A stretch of 64,000 nt of DNA from an uncultured Collinsella sp. Its GTDB lineage: Bacteria; Actinomycetota; Coriobacteriia; Coriobacteriales; Coriobacteriaceae. The DNA is taken from contig UQMU01000006.1 of the NCBI GenBank assembly GCA_900542305.1, forward strand, positions 1-64,000, given 5' to 3'. The translations under genes were made by a program, and so were the position numbers. Below, piece after piece: positions 52,737-61,548 of this stretch (position 1 is the first letter of the stretch; the number at the start of each line of letters is the position of its first letter). The notes under the pieces were generated by a model. It worked only from the letters and a program-made list of their open reading frames with translations, ran no database searches and had not been told where the DNA came from.

Positions 52737-53842
52737 TTCGCCGTCAACTGATCAATTTCCAAAACCGCAGCGTCGATGTCCGTGTCGGATTGGGTGCGTT
52801 CGATGAACTGTCGCGCATGTTTGCCTCGGCCGTGGGCAAGCCTAAGCGCGCGATGGTCGTTTGGAACACCGCCACGTCAGAGCGTTTTGGTGAGGTCGTC
52901 GAGCATGCGCTGGTCGACGCCGGTTTTGTCATGTCGCTGTTTGTCCTCGAGGTTTCGCCTGCTGGTGCCACGCTGGCCGATGCTGATGCTATCTTTGGCG
53001 CCCTGTCTGCCAACGGCGTTACCTGCGACGATCTGGTTGTCGCCGTTGGCGATGCCGCAACCTGCTCGGTTGTTAGCTGGTGCGCAAACCAGTGGTGCGG
53101 CCGAACCGAGTGCGCGCTGTTGCCGACGACCTTCGACGCCATGCTCACGGTCGCGACGACCATGAAGCCGCTCGTCGCCTCGTCGGCCAATGCACTTCCC
53201 GCTATCGCGTTCCGTCCCGAACCGGGCTTGGTCGTGTGTGACCTCGACCTAGTTCGCGAGGCGGACCCCGAGGACCTCAAGCTCGGCTTTGTGGTGCTTG
53301 TTGGCACCATGCTTTCGAGCAGCAAGTCACGCTGGAATCAGTTTACTGAGACCGTCCCCGAGATTCTCGCGGGCGAGGAGGTCGCGCTCGTCAATGCCGT
53401 TCAATGGTCTCAGACTGCCCGTAAGGACGTACTGATGGCCACGAACCCGAGCGCTCGCCATGCGCTCGATTTTGGCAAGACGGGGGAGCGTACCCTGCGC
53501 GCCTGCTTGGGCGATGCCGCGGCACAGGTCCCCGCGTACCAGCTGCTGTCCGAGGGCATGCGCTTTGAGGCACGCCTTGCCCACGATGCCTGCGACTTTG
53601 ATATCGATTACGTCTTTGAGGTCGATGACTGCCTAGAGGACTTTGGTATTGAGGAGCTCGCCTTCGATCTGGAGCCTGCCGCATATATCGAGGAGTTCCG
53701 TAGGCAGCAGTTCGCGCGCTCAAACCGCAGCATGCTGCCGCTGCCCGCGGCACTCGGCGCCATTCGCCTAACGAGCGTCGAGGACGAGGTTCTTGAGCGC
53801 CATGTTCACGCCTACTTGGCTTCTCGCAAAGAACTTCTCTAA
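52733..53842 (+). CDS. 3-dehydroquinate synthase-like protein, catalytic residues lost
   Basis: The 369-residue protein is the size and order of AroB and keeps the PTT motif (131-133). The GGG loop reads AVGDAAT and the SSVGGK and GKN motifs are gone. The zinc region reads ALDFGKTGERT (244-254) where active enzymes have NFGHTFGHAIE, and LLSEGMRF (271-278) where they have LHGEAVAIG. The Glu/Lys of AEVIKYG are replaced (about 184-191). It should not bind zinc or make dehydroquinate. It overlaps aroK by 4 bases and may have a new, possibly regulatory, role. Confidence 0.8.
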   Translation: MIRRQLINFQNRSVDVRVGLGAFDELSRMFASAVGKPKRAMVVWNTATSERFGEVVEHALVDAGFVMSLFVLEVSPAGATLADADAIFGALSANGVTCDDLVVAVGDAATCSVVSWCANQWCGRTECALLPTTFDAMLTVATTMKPLVASSANALPAIAFRPEPGLVVCDLDLVREADPEDLKLGFVVLVGTMLSSSKSRWNQFTETVPEILAGEEVALVNAVQWSQTARKDVLMATNPSARHALDFGKTGERTLRACLGDAAAQVPAYQLLSEGMRFEARLAHDACDFDIDYVFEVDDCLEDFGIEELAFDLEPAAYIEEFRRQQFARSNRSMLPLPAALGAIRLTSVEDEVLERHVHAYLASRKELL

Positions 53843-53974
53843 GATTTATTGACATCCATCGTCTTTCGTATCATGTTGAGGGGCGGGTTTTCAATCGGTT
53901 GCGGATTGCATGCGATTCCTTCGTTCGGTTGAGACCCGTCCCGTCTATATAGAGACAACAAGAAAGGAATCTGC

Positions 53975-55105
53975 ATGTCTGAGTTTGCTGCCGGTCCTGC
54001 CGGTCGTATCGAGCGTGTCCGTGCCCTTATGGCCGAGCGTGGCTACGACGCCATCGTGGTGCGCGACGAGGCCAACCTTCGTTGGCTTACGGGCGTGAAG
54101 GGCGTTTTCGACTACACCTTCGAGTTCCCGCACGCGGCGTTTATTACGGCTGACCTGTGCCTGTTCCATACCGACTCGCGCTACCTCAACAGCTTTGAGG
54201 AGAACACGCCCGCCGGCAGCCCCTGGGTCTACGACATGGACGAGGGCACCATCCCCGGTTGGGTCGCCGGCAAGATCGCAGCCAACAAGTGCCGCGTCTG
54301 CGCTGTCGAGGACGATATGCAGATTAACTTCTACCAGGGTATTCAGCGCGGCCTGGAGGACCGTTCCGTCGCCTGCATCCTACCGCTGATGCACGACGAC
54401 ATCCGCAAGATGCGCGCCATCAAGGATGCCGAGGAGATCGAGCTTATGCGCCATGCGCAGTCGATCACCGATGCCGCTTTCCAGCATATGCTCGGCTTTA
54501 TTAAGCCCGGTATGAGTGAGAAGCAGGTCCGCAACGAGCTCGAGAACTTTATGTTCGCCAACGGCGCCGACAGCCTTGCCTTCGGCTCCATCGTGGCGAG
54601 CGGTCCCAACACCGCCAACCCGCATGCCGTGCCGAGCGATCGCGTGATCGAGAAGGGCGATTTCGTTCTCATGGATTACGGCGCGGGCTACTGCGATTAC
54701 CGCTCCGACATGACGCGCACCGTCGTGATGGGCGAGCCCACGCAGGAGCAGCTCGACCTGTACGCGCTCGTGCGCCGCACGCACGAGGAGTGCGTCGCCG
54801 CCATCCATCCGGGCGTCGAGGGCAACGACATTTTCAAGCTTTCCAAGAAGATCATCGGCGATGCCGGCTATGGCGATTACTACAATCATGGCCTGGGCCA
54901 CGGCGTCGGTATCGACATCCACGAGCTGCCCAACTTTAACCGCAGCAAGAACATCATCGAGGTCGGCTCGGTTATCACCATGGAGCCCGGCGTTTACCTG
55001 CCCGGCGTGGGCGGCGTGCGCCTGGAGGATTACGGCGTGGTCACCGAGAACGGCTACGAGCCTTTCACCAAGACCCCGCACGACCTGCACGTCATCGATT
55101 GCTAG
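53975..55105 (+). CDS. pepQ: M24 family Xaa-Pro aminopeptidase/dipeptidase
   Basis: The 376-residue protein has an N-terminal creatinase-like domain and a C-terminal M24 metallopeptidase fold with metal ligands in MDYGAGYCDYRSDMTRT, NHGLGHGVGIDIHE, MEPGVYLPG and the last Glu in GVRLEDYGVV. It cleaves N-terminal residues from proline-containing peptides. The ATG has AGAAAGG upstream. The 132-base gap from the AroB-like gene contains TTATTG/TATCAT-like promoter elements. The pepQ-efp order is standard. Confidence 0.9.
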   Translation: MSEFAAGPAGRIERVRALMAERGYDAIVVRDEANLRWLTGVKGVFDYTFEFPHAAFITADLCLFHTDSRYLNSFEENTPAGSPWVYDMDEGTIPGWVAGKIAANKCRVCAVEDDMQINFYQGIQRGLEDRSVACILPLMHDDIRKMRAIKDAEEIELMRHAQSITDAAFQHMLGFIKPGMSEKQVRNELENFMFANGADSLAFGSIVASGPNTANPHAVPSDRVIEKGDFVLMDYGAGYCDYRSDMTRTVVMGEPTQEQLDLYALVRRTHEECVAAIHPGVEGNDIFKLSKKIIGDAGYGDYYNHGLGHGVGIDIHELPNFNRSKNIIEVGSVITMEPGVYLPGVGGVRLEDYGVVTENGYEPFTKTPHDLHVIDC

Positions 55106-55127
55106 CCCATTTCGATAGATTTTTGGG

Positions 55128-55172
55128 GCGGGGCGTCCGGATCGATTCGGACGCCCCGCGTTCTCTTTTTAT
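55128..55172 (+). terminator. Terminator between pepQ and efp
   Basis: GCGGGGCGTCCG (55128-55139) and CGGACGCCCCGC (55148-55159) form a perfect 12-bp stem with an 8-base loop, followed by GTTCTCTTTTT. Confidence 0.85.
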
Positions 55173-55264
55173 GCGCTCGCCGCAGGCGCCGTCTGCAAGT
55201 GTATAATTTCTGTCGTATGTAATTTGGACGCTTGTGCGTTCTGCCCATAACAAGAAAGGTCGCT

Positions 55265-55828
55265 ATGCCTACCATTTCTACCGCCGACTTCAAGAACGGC
55301 CTCGGTCTCCGTATCAAGGACAAGGTCTACACCATCGTCGAGTTCCAGCATGTCAAGCCGGGCAAGGGCGGCGCGTTTGTGCGCTACAAGACCCGCGACA
55401 TCAAGAGCGGCCGCGTCGTCGAGAACACCTGCAACGCCGGCACCAAGTTCGAGAGCGTCATGCTCACCACCCGTGAGTTCCAGTACCTCTACAACGATGG
55501 CACCGACTACATCTTCATGGACAACGAGTCCTATGAGCAGGTTCCCGTTCCCGAGGACATGGTGGGCGAGAACTCCAAGTGGCTGCGCGAGAACGACATC
55601 TGCCAGCTGCTCTTCGCCGACGATGAGCTCATGGGCGTGACCCCGCCGATGTTCATCGAGACCACCATCGTCCAGACCGACCCGGGCTTTAAGGGCGACA
55701 CCGTCCAGGGTTCCACCAAGCCGGCCACGATCGACACCGGCGCTGTCATCCAGGTCCCCATGTACCTCAACGAGGGCGAGGTCATCAAGGTTGACACCCG
55801 CGACGGCAAGTTCGTCTCCCGCGTCTAG
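55265..55828 (+). CDS. efp: Translation elongation factor P
   Basis: EF-P relieves stalls at polyproline. The 187-residue protein has three OB/beta domains. The tip loop reads KPGKGGAF with Lys34 at the tip. Other actinobacterial EF-Ps use an unmodified Lys in a PGKGP loop, so no EpmA or YmfI-type modification need be assumed. The ATG has AAGAAAGG upstream. Confidence 0.96.
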   Translation: MPTISTADFKNGLGLRIKDKVYTIVEFQHVKPGKGGAFVRYKTRDIKSGRVVENTCNAGTKFESVMLTTREFQYLYNDGTDYIFMDNESYEQVPVPEDMVGENSKWLRENDICQLLFADDELMGVTPPMFIETTIVQTDPGFKGDTVQGSTKPATIDTGAVIQVPMYLNEGEVIKVDTRDGKFVSRV

Positions 55829-55852
55829 CAACCAACTCTTCTAGGAGGACTC

Positions 55853-56215
55853 ATGCCCCAGGAAATCAAGATTGACGGCATCGGCATTTCGCCCGATGTT
55901 CTGACCGCCATCGTCTCGCGCGCCGTGTCGGATGTCGAGGGCATCGCCTCCGTTGGCGTCAAGGACCTTGCCACCAACCTTGTCTCCATGATGCTCTCGT
56001 CCAAGGCCCCGGCTTCCGAGCCGGCGGTCGAGGCCGAGGTCGTCGGCGACAAGCTCGCACTCACCGTGCGCGTCGTGGTGTTCTTTGGCTATCCGTTCAA
56101 GAAACTCGCCGAGGCCGTTCGCGCCGCCGTGGTCGCCGCCATCGATGCCCAGGTGGGCGTTGAGGTCGAGCGTGTTGACGTTTGCATCGACGGCCTCGTT
56201 TTCCCCAAGGAGTAA
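55853..56215 (+). CDS. Asp23/Gls24 family protein (YqhY-like)
   Basis: The 120-residue protein has the Asp23 core IGISPDVLTAIVSRAVSDVEGIASVGV and the C-terminal QVGVEVERVDVCIDGL strand. It lies between efp and nusB, as yqhY lies between the accBC and nusB genes in Bacillus. The ATG has AGGAGG upstream. Its function is unknown but YqhY has been linked to acetyl-CoA carboxylase activity. Confidence 0.87.
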   Translation: MPQEIKIDGIGISPDVLTAIVSRAVSDVEGIASVGVKDLATNLVSMMLSSKAPASEPAVEAEVVGDKLALTVRVVVFFGYPFKKLAEAVRAAVVAAIDAQVGVEVERVDVCIDGLVFPKE

Positions 56216-56218
56216 CCT

Positions 56219-56803
56219 TTGAGCCTTAAGGTTTATCGCGGGCGTACGCTTGCCCGCAGTCAGGCGCTGCAGCTGCTGTTCCAGGCCGAGGCCACGGACA
56301 GCCCGCTCGAGCGCGTCCTCGAGGGCGATTTCCTGATCTCGAAGGGTCCCCTCGACCCCTATGCGCTGGAGCTTTGCCGCGGTGCCTACGAGCATATCGA
56401 CCGCATCGACTGCGCTCTGCGCTCCGTTGCCAAGAACTGGGATCTTATGCGCATGCCCGGCGCCGACCGCAATCTGCTGCGTATCGCCGTTTACGAGATG
56501 CGTTTCGTCACCGACGAGGAGGTCTCGGACGCCATCGTGATCAACGAGGCCGTTGAGCTTGCCAAGGCCTATGGCACCGACCAGTCCGCGTCGTTCGTCA
56601 ACGGCGTGCTGGGCAAGATCGCTCGCAGCGAGGAGCTGCCGGGTGAGGACCTGTACCAGGAGCTGCTGGCCGAAGATCGCGCCCGCGAGGAGGCCCAGGC
56701 TGCCGAGGCTGCCGCAAAGGTTGCGGTTGCTCAGGCTGAGGCTGGCGTGCTGGCCGAGGATGCGGATGCCGCCGGGGCTGACATCGACTCCGTCGAGGAG
56801 TAG
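56219..56803 (+). CDS. nusB: Transcription antitermination factor NusB with acidic C-terminal tail
   Basis: NusB with S10 binds boxA in rRNA operon antitermination. The first 140 residues match the family: RSQALQLLFQAEATD, LIDCALRSVAKNWDL-like segment, and VTDEEVSDAIVINEAVELAKAYGTDQSASFVNGVLGKI. A 50-residue Ala/Glu/Asp-rich tail follows, making the protein 194 residues. TTG start at 56219 after AAGGAGTAACC, spacing 7. Confidence 0.92.
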   Translation: MSLKVYRGRTLARSQALQLLFQAEATDSPLERVLEGDFLISKGPLDPYALELCRGAYEHIDRIDCALRSVAKNWDLMRMPGADRNLLRIAVYEMRFVTDEEVSDAIVINEAVELAKAYGTDQSASFVNGVLGKIARSEELPGEDLYQELLAEDRAREEAQAAEAAAKVAVAQAEAGVLAEDADAAGADIDSVEE

Positions 56804-56805
56804 TC

Positions 56806-57045
56806 ATGCCAGAGGGTTCTGTCCGTAACTTCGACGAGATCTCGGACCGCTTGGACCAGATTATCGCTACCGTTCGCTCCAAGGATACCTCCTTGGAGCG
56901 TTCGCTCGATTTGTTTGACGAGGCGATTGAGCTGGGCTCCCGCGCGGTCGATATGGTCGACAAGTTTGAGTTGACGCCGCGTGAGGCCGACAAGCTCGAG
57001 CAGGAATACGATGAGGATGCGGCAAACGAATCCCAGGATAGCTAG
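56806..57045 (+). CDS. xseB: Exodeoxyribonuclease VII small subunit
   Basis: XseB pairs with XseA to degrade single-stranded DNA. The 79-residue protein shows FDEISDRLDQIIATVRSKDTSLERSLDLFDEAIELGSRA, the family's short helical domain. The large subunit gene xseA normally adjoins it but is not in the window; it may lie elsewhere in the genome. The ATG is 2 bases after the nusB stop. Confidence 0.9.
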   Translation: MPEGSVRNFDEISDRLDQIIATVRSKDTSLERSLDLFDEAIELGSRAVDMVDKFELTPREADKLEQEYDEDAANESQDS

Positions 57046-57071
57046 GCCGCATTTCCGGATACGAATGGTTG

Positions 57072-57884
57072 ATGGCATTCATGAAACGCGTGCGTCTTGA
57101 TGACGAACTGATTTCACAGGGCATCTGCGCCGATCGCGCGGATGCCCTTCGCACTCTTATGGCCGGCTTGGTCTCGAGTGGCGGCGAGCGCTTGACTTCG
57201 CCGGGCCTTAAGGTGATCCCAGGCCTGCCGCTGCACGTGAAGGGACGCATTCCCTATGTTGGCCGCGGCGGACTTAAGCTCGAAGGTGCGCTTGATGCTT
57301 TTGGCATCAATCCGACGGGCCTTGCCTGTCTGGATGTGGGCTGCTCTACCGGCGGCTTTACCGATTGTCTGCTCAAGCGCGGAGCTGCGGCCGTTGTCTC
57401 GGTGGACGTGGGTCGCGCCCAATTCGATTGGTCGTTGCGTCAGGACGATCGCGTGACGCTGCATGAGCGCACCAACGTGACGCAGCTGCCCGAGCTTGGC
57501 TATGCCGGTGCCATCGACCTGGCTGTGTGTGATGTCTCGTTTACCAGCATCGCGAACATTATCGATGCGGTGCTGGCGTGCCTGGCGCCTACGGGTGCAT
57601 TCTGCACGCTTGTAAAGCCGCAGTTTGAGGCTCCGGCGGCGCTGGTGGGTGAGGGCGGCATTGTGACCGATCCCGCCGTGCGCCGCGATACACTCGTTGC
57701 GGCAGTTGAACTCTTTGCTGCCAAGGGGCTGTTCCCGGTCGATGTGTGCGTGTCGCCCATTCATGGTGCCAAGGGAAACGTTGAGTTTTTCCTGTACGGC
57801 ACGAGATTTGACCCCGGCGACCGCACGCAAGACGAGCTGCAATTCCAGGTATCGGTTTTGAGCGAGAAAGCTGCAACGCTATGA
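57072..57884 (+). CDS. tlyA: TlyA family rRNA 2'-O-methyltransferase
   Basis: TlyA methylates C1409 of 16S and C1920 of 23S rRNA and affects capreomycin sensitivity in mycobacteria. The 270-residue protein has an N-terminal S4 domain (VRLDDELISQGICADRADALRTLM) and an FtsJ/RrmJ-type Rossmann domain with LDVGCSTGGFTDCLLKRGAA and a LAVCDVSFTSI motif. Start is ambiguous between TTG 57069, ATG 57072 and ATG 57081. It overlaps nadK by 4 bases; tlyA-nadK-recN is the common order. Confidence 0.92.
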   Translation: MAFMKRVRLDDELISQGICADRADALRTLMAGLVSSGGERLTSPGLKVIPGLPLHVKGRIPYVGRGGLKLEGALDAFGINPTGLACLDVGCSTGGFTDCLLKRGAAAVVSVDVGRAQFDWSLRQDDRVTLHERTNVTQLPELGYAGAIDLAVCDVSFTSIANIIDAVLACLAPTGAFCTLVKPQFEAPAALVGEGGIVTDPAVRRDTLVAAVELFAAKGLFPVDVCVSPIHGAKGNVEFFLYGTRFDPGDRTQDELQFQVSVLSEKAATL

Positions 57885-58741
57885 AGGTCTTTCTGGTTCC
57901 CAATTACTACAAGCAAGAGGCGGTTGAGAGCGGCCTGATGCTCGAGCTTTGGCTGACGCGCCAGGGCTATGAGGTCGCATGGGCTGCCGACCAGCGATCG
58001 AAGATTCAAAGCACGCCTGATATTGACGGCTCCGATCTGGTCATTACGCTCGGCGGCGACGGTACGTTGCTGCGCGCTGCCCGCATCCTCAACCATCGCG
58101 AGATTCCTATCCTCGGTCTTTCCTATGGTCACCTGGGCTTTTTAACTGCTGCGAGCCCCGAGGAGCGCGACATTCTGCAGGTCGTGAGCGACGCCCTTTC
58201 CGGCGAGCTGCACGTGAGCCGTCGCGCCACCATCGCCGCGGATATCGTGTCCGTGCGCGACGATGGCACGAAGGATGTCGTGCGCACGTTCGCCCTCAAC
58301 GACATGGCGCTCACGCGCGGCCCCCTGTCCGATATGGTTGAGTTCGACATCACGGTGTCGGGCCACCATATCGATCGACTGCGTGGCGACGGCGTGGTCG
58401 TGTCCACGGCGACTGGTTCTACGGGGTACGCGCTCAGTGCAGGTGGCCCCATTGTGAGCCCCGACTATACGGGTATGGTCTGCGTACCCATTGCGCCGCA
58501 CACCATTCAGGCCCGTGCCTTCTTGACTTCGCCGAGTGATGTCGTCGAAATCTTTATGTCCGATGATCGCCCGAGCGTTCCGGCGATCGCTATCGATGGA
58601 CAGTTTATTACCTGCGACGGCACGGTCGAGAGCGTGGCCGTGCGCCGAGGCCCCGGCGATGTGCTGCTGCTCGACTACGGCCCCGAGAGTTTTTACAACT
58701 CGGTGAGCCGCGTATTCTACGGAGTGCGTCATGATCGATGA
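57881..58741 (+). CDS. nadK: NAD kinase
   Basis: NadK makes NADP. The 286-residue protein has the motif GGDGT (58-62), GHLGFLTA, the substrate-binding LNDMALTRG motif and GDGVVVSTATGSTGYALSAGGPIV. Overlap with tlyA (ATGA) and with recN (11 bases) indicates tight coupling. Confidence 0.95.
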   Translation: MKVFLVPNYYKQEAVESGLMLELWLTRQGYEVAWAADQRSKIQSTPDIDGSDLVITLGGDGTLLRAARILNHREIPILGLSYGHLGFLTAASPEERDILQVVSDALSGELHVSRRATIAADIVSVRDDGTKDVVRTFALNDMALTRGPLSDMVEFDITVSGHHIDRLRGDGVVVSTATGSTGYALSAGGPIVSPDYTGMVCVPIAPHTIQARAFLTSPSDVVEIFMSDDRPSVPAIAIDGQFITCDGTVESVAVRRGPGDVLLLDYGPESFYNSVSRVFYGVRHDR

Positions 58742-60359
58742 GCTGCAGGTTTCCAACATTGCACTCATTCGCGAGGCGACGTTGGTTCCGAGCGCGGGCC
58801 TAACGGTTCTGACTGGAGAAACCGGCGCCGGTAAGACCGCGCTGCTCTCGGCCCTCAAGCTTATTTTGGGCGAGCGTGCGGATTCTTCGACGGTGCGCGA
58901 GGGCGAGGCGCTTGCTAGCGTTGAGGCGCGGCTGTTCGACGGTCCACACGACACGGAGGGTTTCACGGTCCAGCGCAGCCTTTCTGCCGAGGGCCGCAGC
59001 CGCGTGAAGATTGACGGCCGCATCGCCAGCGTGCGCGAGCTTTCGGAGCGCGTTGGCGTGATGATGGATCTGTGCGGCCAGCACGAGCACCAGCGCTTGC
59101 TCGATCCGGCGCATCACGTTGCGATGGTCGATGCGTGGGCGGGACGTTCTGCGCTCGAGGCGCTCGAGCACTACCGTGCTTGCTTTAAAGCCTCGCGCGC
59201 GGCTGCCAAGGAGGTTCGTCGCGTCGAGGAGGCCTCGCGTGCGCAGGGGAGTCGTGTCGAGGAGGCGCGCTTCGCCCTGGAGCGCATTGCCGAGGTCGAC
59301 CCCAGGCCGGGCGAGTATGAGGAACTCGAGGAACTGCTGCCGCGCTCCGAACATGCCGAGGTACTGGTTGCCACTGCTAGCGATGCCCATGCATCGCTTG
59401 TCGCCGAAGGGGGAGCGCTCGATGCCGTGAACAACGCCGTGGCAGAGCTTTCCCGTATGGCTACCGTCGATCGCAAACTGGGCGACATTGCCGATGCGCT
59501 TTCGGATGCCTGTATCTCCCTTGAGGATTGCGCGAACGAGCTTCGTACCTATCGCGATGCCGTCGCCTTCGACCCGCGCGAGCTCGCTCGCATGCGTGAG
59601 CGGTATTCCGACCTCAAGGGCCTGTTGCGTCAGTGGGGTCCCACCATGGACGATGTTTTTGCCATGCGCGATCGCTCGCAAGAGCTGCTGTCCCTGGTCG
59701 ATGATGGCGATGAACAGATCAAAAGGGCGCGTGAGGCACTCGGGAGCGCCGAGCGCGAGCTGTTCGCTGCTGCCAGGGCACTTAAGCGCGCTCGCAATAC
59801 GGCGGCCCCGCGCTTTTGCCACGAGGTTGGCCGCCAGATGGCTCGCCTAGAGATGGGCGGCGCCGAGCTCGTCTGGGAGTCGCGTGATCTTCCCCGTGCT
59901 GAGTGGACGTCCGTTGGTCCTTCGAGCTACGAGCTGCTATACCGCAGCGGTGCCGGCTTGACGCCACGCCCCCTGCGCCGCATTGCGTCGGGCGGCGAGC
60001 TCAGCCGCGTCATGTTGGCAAGCAAGGTTGTCCTCGGTAACGCGGACGGTGTTGATACGCTGGTGTTTGACGAGGTCGATGCCGGTGTCGGTGGCTCCAC
60101 GGCGCGTGCACTCGCGGGCGTGCTGGCAGATCTCGCCGCTACGCATCAGGTGATTGTCGTAACTCACTTGGCGCAGGTCGCCGTCATGGCCGACAAACAT
60201 TATGTTGTCAGTAAGGAACCGGGCGATGTTCCCCAGACGCATTTGGACGAGGTGACCGGCGAAGCGCGTACCGCCGAGATCGCCCGCATGTTGAGCGGCG
60301 ATCAGTCCGAGGCAAGCTTGGCGCATGCCAAGCAGATGCTCGAAGAAGCTCGAGGTTAG
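58731..60359 (+). CDS. recN: DNA repair protein RecN
   Basis: RecN is an SMC-like ATPase active at double-strand breaks. The 542-residue protein has Walker A TGETGAGKT (28-36), a short coiled coil, and the C-terminal half with signature ASGGELSRVMLA and Walker B FDEVDAGVGGSTA. The family is usually about 550 residues, so it is complete. It ends the efp-recN run. Confidence 0.95.
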   Translation: MIDELQVSNIALIREATLVPSAGLTVLTGETGAGKTALLSALKLILGERADSSTVREGEALASVEARLFDGPHDTEGFTVQRSLSAEGRSRVKIDGRIASVRELSERVGVMMDLCGQHEHQRLLDPAHHVAMVDAWAGRSALEALEHYRACFKASRAAAKEVRRVEEASRAQGSRVEEARFALERIAEVDPRPGEYEELEELLPRSEHAEVLVATASDAHASLVAEGGALDAVNNAVAELSRMATVDRKLGDIADALSDACISLEDCANELRTYRDAVAFDPRELARMRERYSDLKGLLRQWGPTMDDVFAMRDRSQELLSLVDDGDEQIKRAREALGSAERELFAAARALKRARNTAAPRFCHEVGRQMARLEMGGAELVWESRDLPRAEWTSVGPSSYELLYRSGAGLTPRPLRRIASGGELSRVMLASKVVLGNADGVDTLVFDEVDAGVGGSTARALAGVLADLAATHQVIVVTHLAQVAVMADKHYVVSKEPGDVPQTHLDEVTGEARTAEIARMLSGDQSEASLAHAKQMLEEARG

Positions 60360-60379
60360 GTCGTATCAGCGGTGTTGGC

Positions 60380-60408
60380 GGGACAAAATAGACTGAAATT
60401 TTTGTCCC
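60380..60408. terminator. Terminator after recN
   Basis: GGGACAAAA (60380-60388) and TTTTGTCCC (60400-60408) form a 9-bp stem around an 11-base loop. It may end both recN and the convergent regulator gene. Confidence 0.55.
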
Positions 60409-60418
60409 ACTACGCGTT

Positions 60419-61276
60419 TTACTCAACGACCTTATCCGGCTGGATGAGCTCCTCGTAGTAGCTGATATGCTCGCGAGCGTCTTCAATCTCGGGCAGCAGG
60501 AAGTTGTAGATGACTTCGATGATCATCGTGGCGCTGATCTTAGAGAACGCAAAGTCGCCCGTTGTCAGCAGCGCTTCGTGGTTGATGGTGTTAAAAGTGT
60601 AGTCTGCCAGGCGCGCGAGCGGGGATTTACTGTCGCTGCTGATGACGACTACGGTGGCACCGCAGTCGCGAGCCGCTTTTGCCATGCGATTCAAACGACG
60701 CGACTTGCCTGAGTTCGAAATCAGCACGATAACGTCACCCGGGCGTAACGTGAGTGCAAAGCCGATTGATGTCTCGCTAATGGTGCTCGCCATGCAGCGC
60801 AGGCCCAGCTGCGAAAATTTAAACGTCGCATCGAGCGCGACCGCGTTCGTATTGCCCACAGCCGCAAACTCAATAACCCCTGCATGCTTAAGGGCATGCA
60901 CAACAGCCGCCAGCGTATCGTGGTCGATACCGTCGATGGTCGCATTAAGCTCGCTCACCTTGGCAGCCAGGATGTTCTTGAGGCTCTGCTCCATATTGTC
61001 GAGCGAGACCTCGTCGGTCAGGCCCTCGTTGCGCTGGCTTTCCAAATCCCTCGCCAACGAAAACTGAAAGCTGCGGAAGCTGCCAAACCCAAGCTTGCGG
61101 CAGAAGCGCGAAACGGTCGCCTCGGACGTGGCAGCGGCGCGCGAGAGCTGAGCGGCCGTGAGGCGTGGCGCCTCGGACTGGTGCTCCAATATATAGTCGA
61201 CAATGCGCTGCTCGGACTCGCTGTATCCCTGATGGGTGCTAATGAGGGAAAGTGCGCTCTTGCTACTATCGGTCAT
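60419..61276 (-). CDS. RpiR/MurR family transcriptional regulator
   Basis: The 285-residue protein has an N-terminal HTH_6 domain (SESEQRIVDYILEHQ, LSRAAATSEATVSRFCRKLGFGSF) and a C-terminal SIS sugar-isomerase domain (VIEFAAVGNTNAVALDATFKFSQLG, GDVIVLISNSGKSRRLNRMAK). RpiR regulators sense sugar phosphates. The ATG at 61276 follows AGGAG by 6 bases. It is divergent from the PTS permease gene, so that gene is its likely target. Confidence 0.88.
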   Translation of the reverse strand: MTDSSKSALSLISTHQGYSESEQRIVDYILEHQSEAPRLTAAQLSRAAATSEATVSRFCRKLGFGSFRSFQFSLARDLESQRNEGLTDEVSLDNMEQSLKNILAAKVSELNATIDGIDHDTLAAVVHALKHAGVIEFAAVGNTNAVALDATFKFSQLGLRCMASTISETSIGFALTLRPGDVIVLISNSGKSRRLNRMAKAARDCGATVVVISSDSKSPLARLADYTFNTINHEALLTTGDFAFSKISATMIIEVIYNFLLPEIEDAREHISYYEELIQPDKVVE

Positions 61277-61378
61277 GGATGGCTCCTGGTTGGCATGAAA
61301 ATCTAGCTTGATTTGCAATGCCATAGTATACGGGCATTTTCAATTACAAGATACACCTTGCCGTTTCAAGTGTTGATG

Positions 61379-61421
61379 GTAAACTTTCACTTACCGTTTA
61401 CGGTTATGAAAGAACCTTTCA
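61379..61421. promoter_or_regulatory. Operator-like repeats between the RpiR gene and the PTS gene
   Basis: GTAAAC (61379-61384) with GTTTAC (61396-61401) form one inverted repeat, and TGAAAG-AAC-CTTTCA (61407-61421) another. ACTTTCAC at 61383 echoes the second motif. They lie in the 272-base intergenic region and are plausible binding sites for the RpiR regulator or for a catabolite regulator. Confidence 0.45.
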
Positions 61422-61548
61422 CCGGAGAATTGCGCCTTGTCTCTTCTCACGCGGACGGTAGGTTGGTATCTTTCAAGTGTGGAAAAACGCGCATTGAAGC
61501 GCGTATAGGGGAGCGCCTGCGGGCGCTGTACTCAAGAAGGAGGGACAC

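Noticed and set aside
53849..53874. TTGACA with TATCAT upstream of pepQ as a promoter
   Set aside because: The spacer is only 14 bases, too short for a normal sigma-A promoter; a shifted TTATTG gives 16 but is weak, so no feature is listed.
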